Shown: one piece after another, positions 7,094 through 15,127 of the stretch
How positions within the stretch are numbered: the stretch's first letter is position 1
How the letters are laid out: every line of letters begins with the position of its first letter
Origin: Pirellulales bacterium
Lineage (GTDB): Bacteria > Planctomycetota > Planctomycetia > Pirellulales > Thermoguttaceae
NCBI GenBank assembly: GCA_016931995.1
Contig: JAFGDS010000051.1
Location: 1-37,442, forward strand
Direction: 5' to 3'
DNA length: 37,442 nucleotides
Made by a program: the position numbers and the translations under genes
The notes under the pieces: generated by a model
Database searches by the model: none
Told to the model about the DNA's origin: nothing
Seen by the model: only the letters and a program-made list of their open reading frames with translations

Positions 7094-7922
7094 GACCTCC
7101 GTGCGCCACGCGCCGGCCGCTCTCGGGCGCCTTCTGGCCGTTATGCTCCTCGCCGCCTCCGCGTCCGGCGCCGAGCCTTGGGTCGATCTGCGGATCGCGG
7201 GGCCATTCGTGTGCCGGGCCGATTTCCCCCTTTCGGACATGGAAGGATTCTTCGGCGAGTTGGCCCAGCTTCAAGACGATTTGACGCGGCATCTGGGCAT
7301 CCGGCCGCCGCCCGAGAGAATCGAGCTCTTTCTCTTCCGCGACGAGGCCAGCTACCGCCGCTATCTGCGCGCGCATCTGCCCAATATGCCGTATCGTCGG
7401 GCGTTGTACATCAAGGACGGCGGGCCGGGCCGCGTGCTCGCGCACCGCGGCCGCGAATTCCACGTCGATATCCGCCACGAATGCACCCACGCGCTGCTGC
7501 ACGCCACTCTGCCCATGGTTCCCCTCTGGCTCGACGAGGGCGTGGCGGAGTATTTCGAGCTGCCCCGATCGCAACGGGCCTACGATAACCCCTACCTGGA
7601 CGGTGTTGTCTGGGCCGCGCGTTTCGGGATCGTGCCGCGTCTGGAGAATCTGGAGAAAAAGGCGGATTTCGCCGGGATGGGACGCAACGACTACCGCGAC
7701 AGTTGGGCATGGGTCCACTTCATGCTGCACGGTTCCGCCGCGGCCCGCGACGAGCTCGTCCGGTTCCTCGCAAGCATTCAGGCGAATGCGCCGCCCGGCG
7801 CGTTGAGCCAGCGTCTGGCCCGGCGACTCCCGGACGCCCGCCGCGAGTTCGCCTCGCATTTCAAGCGATGGAAACGGCCCGCCCATCAGCCCTTGCTAGA
7901 CCAGGCAAGAGGCGGATGGTGA
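7071..7922 (+). CDS. Exported HExxH metalloprotease-like protein (DUF1570/peptidase MA type)
   Basis: The 283-residue protein has a signal peptide (AALGRLLAVMLLAASASGAE) and a gluzincin-like zinc site: HECTH at 136-140 followed after about 15 residues by LWLDEGVAEYFE, where E156 is the likely third ligand. This spacing fits DUF1570/peptidase-MA proteins, which are numerous in Planctomycetes. The N-terminal domain (FVCRADFPLSDMEGFFGELA, IELFLFRDEASYRRYL) is also typical. Start uncertain: ATG 7071 lies inside a dispersed repeat, and GTG 7101 would give a cleaner signal peptide. It follows the CpsB-like gene by 34 bp. The substrate is unknown, presumably in the periplasm or envelope. Protease activity is inferred from motifs only. 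Confidence 0.82.
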   Translation: MPSEAKHLTSVRHAPAALGRLLAVMLLAASASGAEPWVDLRIAGPFVCRADFPLSDMEGFFGELAQLQDDLTRHLGIRPPPERIELFLFRDEASYRRYLRAHLPNMPYRRALYIKDGGPGRVLAHRGREFHVDIRHECTHALLHATLPMVPLWLDEGVAEYFELPRSQRAYDNPYLDGVVWAARFGIVPRLENLEKKADFAGMGRNDYRDSWAWVHFMLHGSAAARDELVRFLASIQANAPPGALSQRLARRLPDARREFASHFKRWKRPAHQPLLDQARGGW

Positions 7923-8126
7923 GCGGACTGCGTTGGATGAAGGAACATCGGGGGCGAAGGGGCAAAAATACCCGGAATTTGGCCTTCCGCCCTCGGATGG
8001 ATTCTTGTAGCATCCCGCCTCCTCCTTGAATGCTGGGATTGTCGCGAACGCCCCGTCGCGGACGAAGGTGCTTGCGACGGTCCGCTCCGTATTACCGTCT
8101 TTTCTTCAGATGAGAGGACTCGTCCC

Positions 8127-8684
8127 ATGAAGTTGTCAGCCATCCTGAAAGGGGCGGCACTGTCCTTGGCCTGCCTCGGTTTGGTGCTTCCGACGCCGCT
8201 CGTGCAGGCCGCGACCGTCCCAACCGATCCAGCGGCCAACGCGGCCGGTCCCGCCAAGGCGGTGATCGACGTCGGCCTCCACAAGGGCGGCGTGCTGCTG
8301 GGCCAAGTGGTCGATGCGCAAGGCGTTCCGCAGGCCAAGGTGCCCGTCACGCTTCTGGACAAGGACCGCCCCCTGGTGCGGACGGCGACGGACGCTTCCG
8401 GGTATTTTGTCGTCGCGAAGGTGCCCTCGGGCACGTACCGCGTGGTGGCCGACCAGACGCAGGGCATCTATCGGCTCTGGGCGCCGGAGACGGCCCCGCC
8501 CGCCGCGCAGCAGGGCGCCCTGCTGGTCATCGGCCACGGACCGGTTCGCGCTCAGCAGGGACCCATCGCCTACTGGCTCGGCAATCCCTGGGTCATCGCC
8601 GGCTTGGTGGCCACGGCGGTCGCCGTGCCCGTGGCGATCCACAACCACCAAATCGACAAGAAGAAAACGCCTGTAAGTCCCTAG
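8127..8684 (+). CDS. Exported carboxypeptidase-regulatory-like domain protein, copy 1
   Basis: The 185-residue protein has a signal peptide (residues 1 to about 28, ending VQAA). A small beta-sandwich of the carboxypeptidase-regulatory type covers about 52-108, with the usual pattern GQVVDAQGVPQAKVPVTLLD, TATDASGYFVVAKVPSGTY and RVVAD. A conserved YRLWAPETAPPAA segment follows, then a glycine/alanine-rich hydrophobic helix (about 152-170) and a short basic tail ending TPVSP. A good GAGAGGA site lies nine bases before the ATG. Its neighbour at 8716 has the same architecture and an almost identical YRLW/APP segment, so the pair arose by duplication. The helix near the end suggests membrane anchoring with the domain outside. 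Function unknown; such domains usually mediate binding or stability. Confidence 0.8.
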   Translation: MKLSAILKGAALSLACLGLVLPTPLVQAATVPTDPAANAAGPAKAVIDVGLHKGGVLLGQVVDAQGVPQAKVPVTLLDKDRPLVRTATDASGYFVVAKVPSGTYRVVADQTQGIYRLWAPETAPPAAQQGALLVIGHGPVRAQQGPIAYWLGNPWVIAGLVATAVAVPVAIHNHQIDKKKTPVSP

Positions 8685-8715
8685 CGAGCGCAGCGTGAAC
8701 GTAACGGGGGCCAGC

Positions 8716-9276
8716 ATGCCGAGACGAGCAGCCTTGGGCCTGGCGGCGAAGGTCGTCATGGCCGTTGCGCTGGTTCCGCTCGAGTCGGCCGCCGGCGCCG
8801 AGACGACCGCGACCGTCGCGGCGCCGCCGGCGCGCGGCGACGTTCGCGACGTGGCGCTCGAACCCGGGGGTCTTCTGCGCGGTCGCGTCGCGCCCTCGTC
8901 GCCTGGCGCCGCCGCGCCGCGACGGGTTTATCTGATCCACCAGGGTCGCGTGGTGAGCGAGGCGCTGAGCGACGCGCAAGGCCGTTTCCTGATGCAGCGT
9001 CTTTCGGGCGGGACGGCCGCCTTGGCGGTCGACGACGCGGCGCGGCCCGATCCCCGCGCCTACCGCCTCTGGTTGCCGCGGACGGCGCCGCCCGGCGCGC
9101 TGGCCGAGGCGTCCGTGCCGACCGGAGTGGTCCGGACGCAGAACGCTTCGGTCTTGACGATGGGTTTTCCCCGCGCGGCCGCGCTGACCGGCATCGCGGC
9201 CGGCGCGGTGTCCGCGCCGATCATCTACCACAACATCCAACAGAACCACAAGCCGCCGGCCCCCATCAGCCCCTGA
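8716..9276 (+). CDS. Exported carboxypeptidase-regulatory-like protein, copy 2
   Basis: The 186-residue paralogue of the preceding gene begins 31 bp after its stop, so the two are surely co-transcribed. A signal peptide (MPRRAALGLAAKVVMAVALV, cut near AAGAE) precedes a beta-sandwich with LLRGRVAPSS, VYLIHQGRVV, LSDAQGRFLMQRLSGGT and ALAVDD. YRLWLPRTAPPGA then parallels YRLWAPETAPPAA of copy 1, and an Ala/Gly-rich hydrophobic stretch precedes a tail ending PAPISP (copy 1: TPVSP). Divergence elsewhere is high. I preferred ATG 8716, with GGGGG seven bases upstream, over GTG 8695. Both copies keep an asparagine/histidine-rich stretch (HNHQ, YHNIQQNH) right after the helix. Function unknown. Confidence 0.75.
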   Translation: MPRRAALGLAAKVVMAVALVPLESAAGAETTATVAAPPARGDVRDVALEPGGLLRGRVAPSSPGAAAPRRVYLIHQGRVVSEALSDAQGRFLMQRLSGGTAALAVDDAARPDPRAYRLWLPRTAPPGALAEASVPTGVVRTQNASVLTMGFPRAAALTGIAAGAVSAPIIYHNIQQNHKPPAPISP

Positions 9277-9327
9277 GCGACCCGCCGCGCAATCCGAGGT
9301 TCTGTAGCTCCGGATTTGCCCCCGCAA

Positions 9328-9391
9328 GTCATCCTGAGCGCAGCGAAGGATCTCGGTGGCAAGGGAGATTCTTCGCTTCGCTCAGAATGAC
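9328..9391. repeat. 26-bp inverted repeat, inner family of the composite element
   Basis: The arms 9328-9353 and 9366-9391 are imperfect reverse complements built on gtcatcctgagcg and cgctcagaatgac. The same arms occur at 16147-16172/16193-16218 and 17388-17413/17434-17459. It is a dispersed repeat between two genes and a possible transcript-end hairpin. Confidence 0.8.
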
Positions 9392-9683
9392 GGTATCGAT
9401 TGCCTCCAAGATTTGGAACTACTGAGGTTGTGTTTCTCTCGCGCCGGCACGCGGTCCAGCGCGAGCCCCAGCCCCTTCACGTGGGCGTCCCCACGCGCTC
9501 CGCCTCCGGCAAACCTCTGTTGACCGGTAAGGGTATTCTTGGTATCTACTCCCCGCCAATTTGCGGGAAAACTCCTGATGTCCGCGGCATTCGCCCGCGA
9601 AACCGCGAGCGGCCAACGCGCATCGTGGCGACGGCTCGCCGAGACGAGCCGCCGGCCGTACACTGCCCACTGCCGAGAAGTCC
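9392..9683. other. Intergenic region, nothing recognised
   Basis: This is the remainder of the 407-bp gap between the paired exported proteins and the Wzy-like gene. Reading frames here lack codon structure and homology. It probably contains the promoter and leader of the Wzy-like gene, but no convincing -35/-10 pair stands out. Confidence 0.4.
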
Positions 9684-12359
9684 ATGTCCGCGGCGTCCCC
9701 TTTCCATTCCCATCGGCACGCGCACTTGTCGTCGCGTCGGGCGCGGCAGCGACGACTTCTGCTCCGCGTCGTGGACGCCGGATTGGCCGGGTGCGTGTTT
9801 GGGCTTCCGTGGCTTCTGGGCGGACGCCACCCGCTGGGACAACTCGCGCTGGTCGCGATGGCCGCGACGGTCGCGCTGGCGTGGCTTCTGCGTCAAACGC
9901 TCGAACGGGAGCCGACCTGGCGGCCGTCGGCCGGGACGCCGTGGGTGGCCGCGGCCGTCGCGCTGGTCGCGCTGCAGTTGCTGCCTCTGCCCGGGCCGCT
10001 CCTCGCGATGGCCAGCCCCAAGACGTCCGCGATCCTCCCGCTCTGGTCGGAAGGCGCCGGGAGCGCGGCCGGGCTGGGCGCGTGGTCATGCGTCTCACTC
10101 GCGCCGGCGGCGACGCTCTCGGGCCTTGCGCTCCTGGGAGCGTACGGATTGCTCTTCTGGGTCGGTCTCCAGCGGATCGAGGACGTTGAGGACGTCGAGC
10201 GGCTTCTGCGTTGGTGTGGCTTGTCGGCCCTGGCCGTCGCGGCCCTGGGGATCGCGCAATACTTGGGAAGCAACGGTCGATTCCTCTGGTTCTACGAAGA
10301 CCCGCTGTGCGATACGTTCGACGCCGCGAAGGCCGCCTTCACCAACCGCGACCACTTCGCCCACTATTTGGCTCTGGGTGTCGGGCCGTTCATCTGGTGG
10401 GTCCAGGACTCGCTTCGCAAGAAGCACCAGCGCGCCGAGCGGGATTCCGAGGAGACGTTCGCTTCGCCCGGGCGGGATACGGGGTTTCGCTGGCTTGGGT
10501 TCGGCGCGCTGCTCGCGGCCGGTCTGCTCTCGTGGTCGCGAGGCGGCGTTGTCGCGATCCTTGCCGCCGGAGTGGTCATCGTCGCGGCCTGCCGCCGCGA
10601 GAAACGGATCGGCCGGCAAACCGTGCTCTATCTGGGCGGCGCGGCCCTGGCAATGGCCGTCGGAATCGTGATCCTCGGGGGCCAACAGACCGCGTCGTCG
10701 CGCGGCGTCGTCGCTTGGTCAACCGCCCTTCGCGCGGCCCGCGATTTCCCGCTCGTTGGCGCGGGCGTCGGCAGCCACCGGTGGGTGTGCCCGACGTATC
10801 TCGACAAGACGGGCCCTTCCGGTTTCGATCCACGCGCCGGCGACGACGCCCTTGCCCAGGCCGACAGCGGTCCGCTACGGATCGCCCTCGAGACGGGCAT
10901 GCCCGGATTGACGCTTCTGCTCGCCGCCGTCGCGTGCGTCGGTTTTTGGTGTTGGCGGGCCTTGAGGCGGGCGGAGTCGCGCCGCGCGCGGCTGGCTGCC
11001 GCGGCCGCCGCGGCCGTCCTGGTCGCCAGCGTGCTTCAGGGACTGGTCGATTCGGTTTGGCGCGTGCCGTCGTGCATGGCCCTGGTGGCCCTTCTGGCCG
11101 CGTGCGCGTGTCGTTTGAGCCAGATGGCCTCGCCCGACGTGCCCGCCCGCGCCGCGCGACCGCTGCCGCGGCGACGGGCCGCGCTGGGCGCGGCCGCCGT
11201 GGGCGTGCTCGGCGCGGCGATGGTGTTCCAGCAAATCGGACCCGTCCGCGGATCGTTCCCCTGGCTGGCCTACCAGCGTCTGATCCGGATTCCTCCGGAC
11301 GACGAGGATCCCGAGCAAGCCCTCACCGTCGCCGTGCTCCAAAAACGCGTGGAGACGCTCCAAGAGGTGGTTGCCCGCGATCCAACCCACGCGGAGGCCC
11401 ACGTACTGCTGGCCGGCGATTGCCTGAAGCTCTTCGAGCGGATTCAAGAGGCGACGCCCGGCGCGAGGGGCCTTGCCGACGTCGGCCGCGCGGCGGCGGC
11501 GCTGCCGACCTCGTCTCGCGTGGAGGTCGCGGCGTGGCTGGTCCAAACGGTCGGGCCTCGGGCGGCGCTGCTGGAAAAAGCCCGGCAACACGCGCGGTGG
11601 GGACTGTCGCGGTGCCCATTGGAGGGCGTGGGCTACGCGTATTTCGGCCAGGTGGGCTTCCTCGAAGGGCGCGGCGCCGCGCCGGGGGAACGGGCATGCG
11701 TCGAGCAAGCTCTGCGCGTAAGGCCCTGGGATGGAAACGTGCTCATCGCCGCCGGGCACGAGGCCATCCGGTCGGGCGACGCGGCGCGCGGCGTGGCCTT
11801 GTGGCGGCGGGCGTATGGGGCGGGCCACGTGCACCGGTGCGCCCTGGTGCGACATCTGGCCGGCCGCGTCCATCCCAACGATCCGGCGCGCGACGTGGCC
11901 TTCTTCCTCGACACCTTCCAGCCCGATCTGCCGATCCTCCGGCGGCTCGACGACGTCCACGCCGCGACGGCCCGCGACGAAGACCTCGTTCGGCTTCGCG
12001 CCCGGCGCGCGGAGGCGGCGCGGGCGGCGGCGGCGTCCCAGACCGGTTCCGCCGCGGCGCGGCTCTGGCTCGAGGCGGGAACGGCGCACGCGCGGCTGGG
12101 CGACGTCCCCGGCGCCCTCGAATGCCTCGAACGCGCGGCGGCCTGCCAGCCCGACGACTACGAGATCCGATACCAGCTCGCCGTCGCCCTGGCCGAGCGA
12201 TTGCGATATGCCGAGGCCATGGAGCACGTCGAGTGGTGCTTGGCCAAGCGGCCGGACGATCCCGCGCCGCGAAACGTCGCGCGGCAGATCACCCAGGCGC
12301 AGGCCCGCCGCGCGTGGTCTGGGTTGCCCTCCGAAGAGCCAACGCCATACCGTCGTTAA
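9684..12359 (+). CDS. O-antigen ligase/polymerase (Wzy_C) family protein fused to TPR domain
   Basis: The 891-residue protein has about ten or more membrane helices in residues 30-530, then a soluble C-terminal half. The Wzy_C hallmarks are visible: FTNRDHFAHYLALGVGPF, the LLSWSRGGVVAI helix carrying the catalytic-type arginine, and a large loop with VGAGVGSHRWV before the last helices. The C-terminal 350 residues contain TPR-like helix pairs, clearest in LEAGTAHARLGDVPGALECL followed by a PDDYEIRYQLAVALAERLRY unit. Wzy/WaaL proteins join undecaprenyl-linked glycans on the outer face of the inner membrane. Ligase and polymerase cannot be told apart by sequence, and some family members glycosylate proteins. 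The TPR half suggests docking to a partner. The gene is followed by a palindromic repeat and then the CapD-like gene, pointing to polysaccharide synthesis. Confidence 0.85.
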   Translation: MSAASPFHSHRHAHLSSRRARQRRLLLRVVDAGLAGCVFGLPWLLGGRHPLGQLALVAMAATVALAWLLRQTLEREPTWRPSAGTPWVAAAVALVALQLLPLPGPLLAMASPKTSAILPLWSEGAGSAAGLGAWSCVSLAPAATLSGLALLGAYGLLFWVGLQRIEDVEDVERLLRWCGLSALAVAALGIAQYLGSNGRFLWFYEDPLCDTFDAAKAAFTNRDHFAHYLALGVGPFIWWVQDSLRKKHQRAERDSEETFASPGRDTGFRWLGFGALLAAGLLSWSRGGVVAILAAGVVIVAACRREKRIGRQTVLYLGGAALAMAVGIVILGGQQTASSRGVVAWSTALRAARDFPLVGAGVGSHRWVCPTYLDKTGPSGFDPRAGDDALAQADSGPLRIALETGMPGLTLLLAAVACVGFWCWRALRRAESRRARLAAAAAAAVLVASVLQGLVDSVWRVPSCMALVALLAACACRLSQMASPDVPARAARPLPRRRAALGAAAVGVLGAAMVFQQIGPVRGSFPWLAYQRLIRIPPDDEDPEQALTVAVLQKRVETLQEVVARDPTHAEAHVLLAGDCLKLFERIQEATPGARGLADVGRAAAALPTSSRVEVAAWLVQTVGPRAALLEKARQHARWGLSRCPLEGVGYAYFGQVGFLEGRGAAPGERACVEQALRVRPWDGNVLIAAGHEAIRSGDAARGVALWRRAYGAGHVHRCALVRHLAGRVHPNDPARDVAFFLDTFQPDLPILRRLDDVHAATARDEDLVRLRARRAEAARAAAASQTGSAAARLWLEAGTAHARLGDVPGALECLERAAACQPDDYEIRYQLAVALAERLRYAEAMEHVEWCLAKRPDDPAPRNVARQITQAQARRAWSGLPSEEPTPYRR

Positions 12360-12366
12360 CACCCGC

Positions 12367-12430
12367 GTGCCGCTGGCTCCGCCAGTGCCTTGACATACAG
12401 AGAATCCGGCGCTGGCGGAGCCAGTGGCAC
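12367..12430. repeat. 23-bp near-perfect inverted repeat, GCTGGCTCCGCCAG family
   Basis: The left arm 12367-12389 and right arm 12408-12430 are reverse complements with one or two differences; each arm is itself a short hairpin (ctggctccgccag). It is the same family as 19807-19870 and 23020-23041. It lies eight bases past the Wzy-like stop. The GTG at 12424 inside it is not taken as the next gene's start. Confidence 0.88.
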
Positions 12431-12459
12431 GCGCGATAAAAAACCGAAGGGAAAAAGCC

Positions 12460-14394
12460 GTGACGCAGTGGATCCGAAACCTGGCCTCCCGCGCGAGGCG
12501 ATTCGTTCCGGGCGAGGGCACCGCGCCGGCCGGTCGCGCCGCGCGGTTCGTGCCCCAGGTGGCGGGGCTCGCCGCGTTGGGCCTTGTGTTCATCGCCGTC
12601 CACTACATCAGCTACTGGCTTCGTTTCGAGGGCCAGATGGGCGCCGGCGGGATGAACCACTACGCCGGCTCGCTCGCGTGGTTCGTCCTGGTGAAGGTCG
12701 CCGTGTTCGGCTGGTTTCGCGGCCACCGCGGCTGGCGGCACTACATCACGTTCTACGACCTTCTGGTGCTCGTCCAGGCGGCCACGGTCGCCACGTTGGC
12801 CCTGATCCTGGTGGACCTCTATCTCCTGCCTCGGCTCGCCGTGCCGCGGAGCATCTTCGTGATCGACTGGGGCGTGACGGTCGTCGTGCTGGGCGGCGCC
12901 CGCGCCTTGGTGCGCGTCATGGAGGAGCGGAGCTGGTCGCTCGTGCTCAACGTCGACAAAGTGCCCGCCTTGATCGTCGGCGCCAACGAGGCGGGCGAAT
13001 CCCTCCTGCGGTCGATCATCCGCAATGGAAAGCTCACGTATCAGGTTGTCGGGTTCGTCGACGAGGATCCGTGGCGCGTCGGCTCGCGGATCGGCGGCGT
13101 TCCGGTCGTCGGCACCATCGACGAAACTTGTCAGTTGGCTCTGCGCCACGGCGTGGGCGAAATCCTCCTCACCAGCGGCGATCTGTCCGGACGCCAGGTC
13201 CGCCGCCTGGTGGACGACGCCCAAAGGCACGGCATCCGCGTCAAAATCCTCCCGAGCTACGAACAGCTCATCACGGGCCGCGTCGCCCTGCAGCCCCGCG
13301 CGGTGGCCATCGAGGACCTCCTTCGGCGCAAGCCGGTGCCCCTGGACGTGGATCGCCTGCGCCAATGGATCGACGACCGCGTGCTCCTGGTGACCGGCAG
13401 CGCCGGCAGCATCGGATCGGAGATCTGCCGGCAATTGCTCCGCTTCGCTCCCCGGCGGATCGTGCTGGTGGACCGCGCGGAGAGCGGCTTGTTCTTTCTC
13501 GAACGCGAATTGAGCGGAATGGCCGGCCGCGTGGAACTCGAGGTCTGCGTGGCCGACGTCCTCGATCGGACGCGGATGGCCAGCGTCTTGGCCCAGCACC
13601 ATCCCGACATCATCTTCCACGCCGCCGCGTACAAACACGTTCCGCTCATGGAATCGCATCCCGGCGAGGCCGTCAAAAACATCGTCACCGCCACGCGCTG
13701 CCTGGCCGACCTGGCCATCGAGCACGGCGTCGGGTCGTTCGTGATGATCTCGACCGACAAGGCCGTTCAACCAACCAGCGTCATGGGCGCGTGCAAGCGG
13801 GCGGCCGAGCTCTACGTGCAGGCCATGGCGGACCGGGCTCCCTGCCGCTTCGTCACCGTGCGATTCGGCAACGTGCTCGATTCGGCCGGCAGCGTCGTGC
13901 CCATCTTCCGCCAACAGATCGCCGCCGGCGGTCCGGTGACCGTGACCGATCCCGAAATGCAGCGGTTCTTCATGACGATTCCCGAAGCCGCGGGACTCGT
14001 CATCCAAGCCGGCGCGATCGGCAACACCGGCGAAATCCTCGTGCTGGACATGGGCGAACCGGTCCGCATCGTCGATCTCGCCGCCGACATGATCCGGCTG
14101 TCGGGCCTCCGCGTGGGCGAGGACGTCGAAATTGTCTTCACCGGCATCCGGCCCGGCGAAAAACTCTACGAAGAGCTGCACATCACCGGCGAGAAGCACC
14201 TGCCCACGCGGCACCCCAAGATCACCGTGGCCGACCGCAAACGTCGCGATCCGGTCTCCGTGCTCGCCTCGATCGAGCGGCTGCAATCGGCGGCCGACGG
14301 CCCTCCGGAGGCCATCCTGGACGTTTTGAGGCAGATCGTGCCCGGCTTCCGCCACGGCGACAGTGTCTACCGCATCGACCGTCGCGCGGCCTGA
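12460..14394 (+). CDS. CapD/WbpM/PglF-type nucleotide-sugar 4,6-dehydratase
   Basis: The 644-residue protein has four N-terminal membrane helices (about 30-135). A first Rossmann-like domain follows (ALIVGANEAGESLLRSI at about 168), then the catalytic SDR domain with TGSAGSIGSE at about 311 and MISTDKAVQPTSVMGACKR at about 428-447. In this family the usual SDR tyrosine is replaced by Met within the S..K site, and PTSVMGACKR fits. C-terminal motifs RFGNVLDSAGSV and FTGIRPGEKLYEEL are also typical. Relatives convert UDP-GlcNAc to the 4-keto-6-deoxy sugar, the first step to bacillosamine, FucNAc or QuiNAc units. The GTG at 12460 is chosen because GAAGGGA lies upstream; the earlier GTG at 12424 lies inside the repeat. 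The length is usual for WbpM-class enzymes. Exact substrate unproven. Confidence 0.9.
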   Translation: MTQWIRNLASRARRFVPGEGTAPAGRAARFVPQVAGLAALGLVFIAVHYISYWLRFEGQMGAGGMNHYAGSLAWFVLVKVAVFGWFRGHRGWRHYITFYDLLVLVQAATVATLALILVDLYLLPRLAVPRSIFVIDWGVTVVVLGGARALVRVMEERSWSLVLNVDKVPALIVGANEAGESLLRSIIRNGKLTYQVVGFVDEDPWRVGSRIGGVPVVGTIDETCQLALRHGVGEILLTSGDLSGRQVRRLVDDAQRHGIRVKILPSYEQLITGRVALQPRAVAIEDLLRRKPVPLDVDRLRQWIDDRVLLVTGSAGSIGSEICRQLLRFAPRRIVLVDRAESGLFFLERELSGMAGRVELEVCVADVLDRTRMASVLAQHHPDIIFHAAAYKHVPLMESHPGEAVKNIVTATRCLADLAIEHGVGSFVMISTDKAVQPTSVMGACKRAAELYVQAMADRAPCRFVTVRFGNVLDSAGSVVPIFRQQIAAGGPVTVTDPEMQRFFMTIPEAAGLVIQAGAIGNTGEILVLDMGEPVRIVDLAADMIRLSGLRVGEDVEIVFTGIRPGEKLYEELHITGEKHLPTRHPKITVADRKRRDPVSVLASIERLQSAADGPPEAILDVLRQIVPGFRHGDSVYRIDRRAA

Positions 14395-14402
14395 GGGTTG
14401 TC

Positions 14403-14918
14403 ATGTCCGAGCCGCCCCCGCTGTTTCAGGGACGTCTGTTCCGCGTGGTCCGCGAGGTCGTCCGCGCGCCCGACGGCCGCGAGCACTCCCGCGAAATCGT
14501 CCGCCACCCCGGCGCCGTGGCCATCCTCCCCATTCTGGACGACGGCCGGGTGTGTCTCATCGAAAACTACCGGATCGCCGTGGGCCAGACCCTGTTGGAA
14601 CTGCCCGCCGGCACGCGCGAGCCGGGCGAGGACCCTCTCGAAACGGCCCGGCGGGAGCTGGCCGAGGAAACCGGCTACCGTGCTGGGCGGATTGAGGCTC
14701 TGGCCACGTTCTACATGTCGCCGGGCATCCTCGACGAACAGATGCACCTGTTTCTGGCGACGCAGCTTGCCCCTGGCCCCGCGGCGCTCGAGGGCGGCGA
14801 ACAAATCCACCCTCGGCCCACTTCCTGGGAAGAGGCCATAAGTTCTGTCCGCGACGGTCGCATCCAGGACGCCAAGACGATCGTCGGCCTGCTCTACTAC
14901 GCCGCGTTCCGCCGGTAA
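14403..14918 (+). CDS. NUDIX hydrolase (ADP-ribose pyrophosphatase type)
   Basis: The 171-residue protein carries a complete Nudix box, G-x5-E-x7-REL-x-EE-x-G (GTREPGEDPLETARRELAEE followed by TGY), in the setting of the NudF/ADP-ribose pyrophosphatase subgroup: DDGRVCLIENYRIAVGQTLLELPAG before the box and FYMSPGILDEQMHLFLA after it. It would cleave ADP-ribose or a nucleoside-diphosphate sugar to the sugar phosphate plus NMP, with Mg2+. The start ATG lies eight bases after the CapD-like stop, so the two are in one operon. A housecleaning or NDP-sugar balancing role would suit that context. The same frame stays open across most of the upstream gene, which is a high-GC artefact. Confidence 0.9.
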   Translation: MSEPPPLFQGRLFRVVREVVRAPDGREHSREIVRHPGAVAILPILDDGRVCLIENYRIAVGQTLLELPAGTREPGEDPLETARRELAEETGYRAGRIEALATFYMSPGILDEQMHLFLATQLAPGPAALEGGEQIHPRPTSWEEAISSVRDGRIQDAKTIVGLLYYAAFRR

Positions 14919-14980
14919 TGAGTGCCGCTGCCGGCTTGTCCAGCCGTGCCGTTTCAAACCGGCGCAACGGTCAAGAGATG

Positions 14981-15040
14981 TAGCACAGCCGCCCTCGGCT
15001 GTGTGGGCTGGTCCTTCACGGCCGAGGGCGGCCGTGCCAC
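14981..15040. repeat. Inverted repeat, GGCCGCCCTCGGC family
   Basis: tagcacagccgccctcggct (14981 onward) pairs imperfectly with the arm ending gagggcggccgtgccac at 15040. The same family, closer to perfect, is at 20857-20920. It is a dispersed intergenic repeat in the 209-bp gap between the NUDIX and GNAT genes. Confidence 0.8.
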
Positions 15041-15127
15041 AAGCGGCCCCTGTCCCTCGCCCGCCGCAACGGGTACCATGGAGGGAAACCATCCCTTCCC
15101 GGCACTGCGGACCCGGCGAGGCTGCCC

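Noticed and set aside
12390-14400. A plus-strand frame open from 12390 into the NUDIX gene, overlapping the CapD-like gene
   Set aside because: Its translation before 14403 is Arg/Gly/Pro-rich without homology, while the overlapping frame has clear CapD motifs. It is a high-GC shadow; only the NUDIX part is real.
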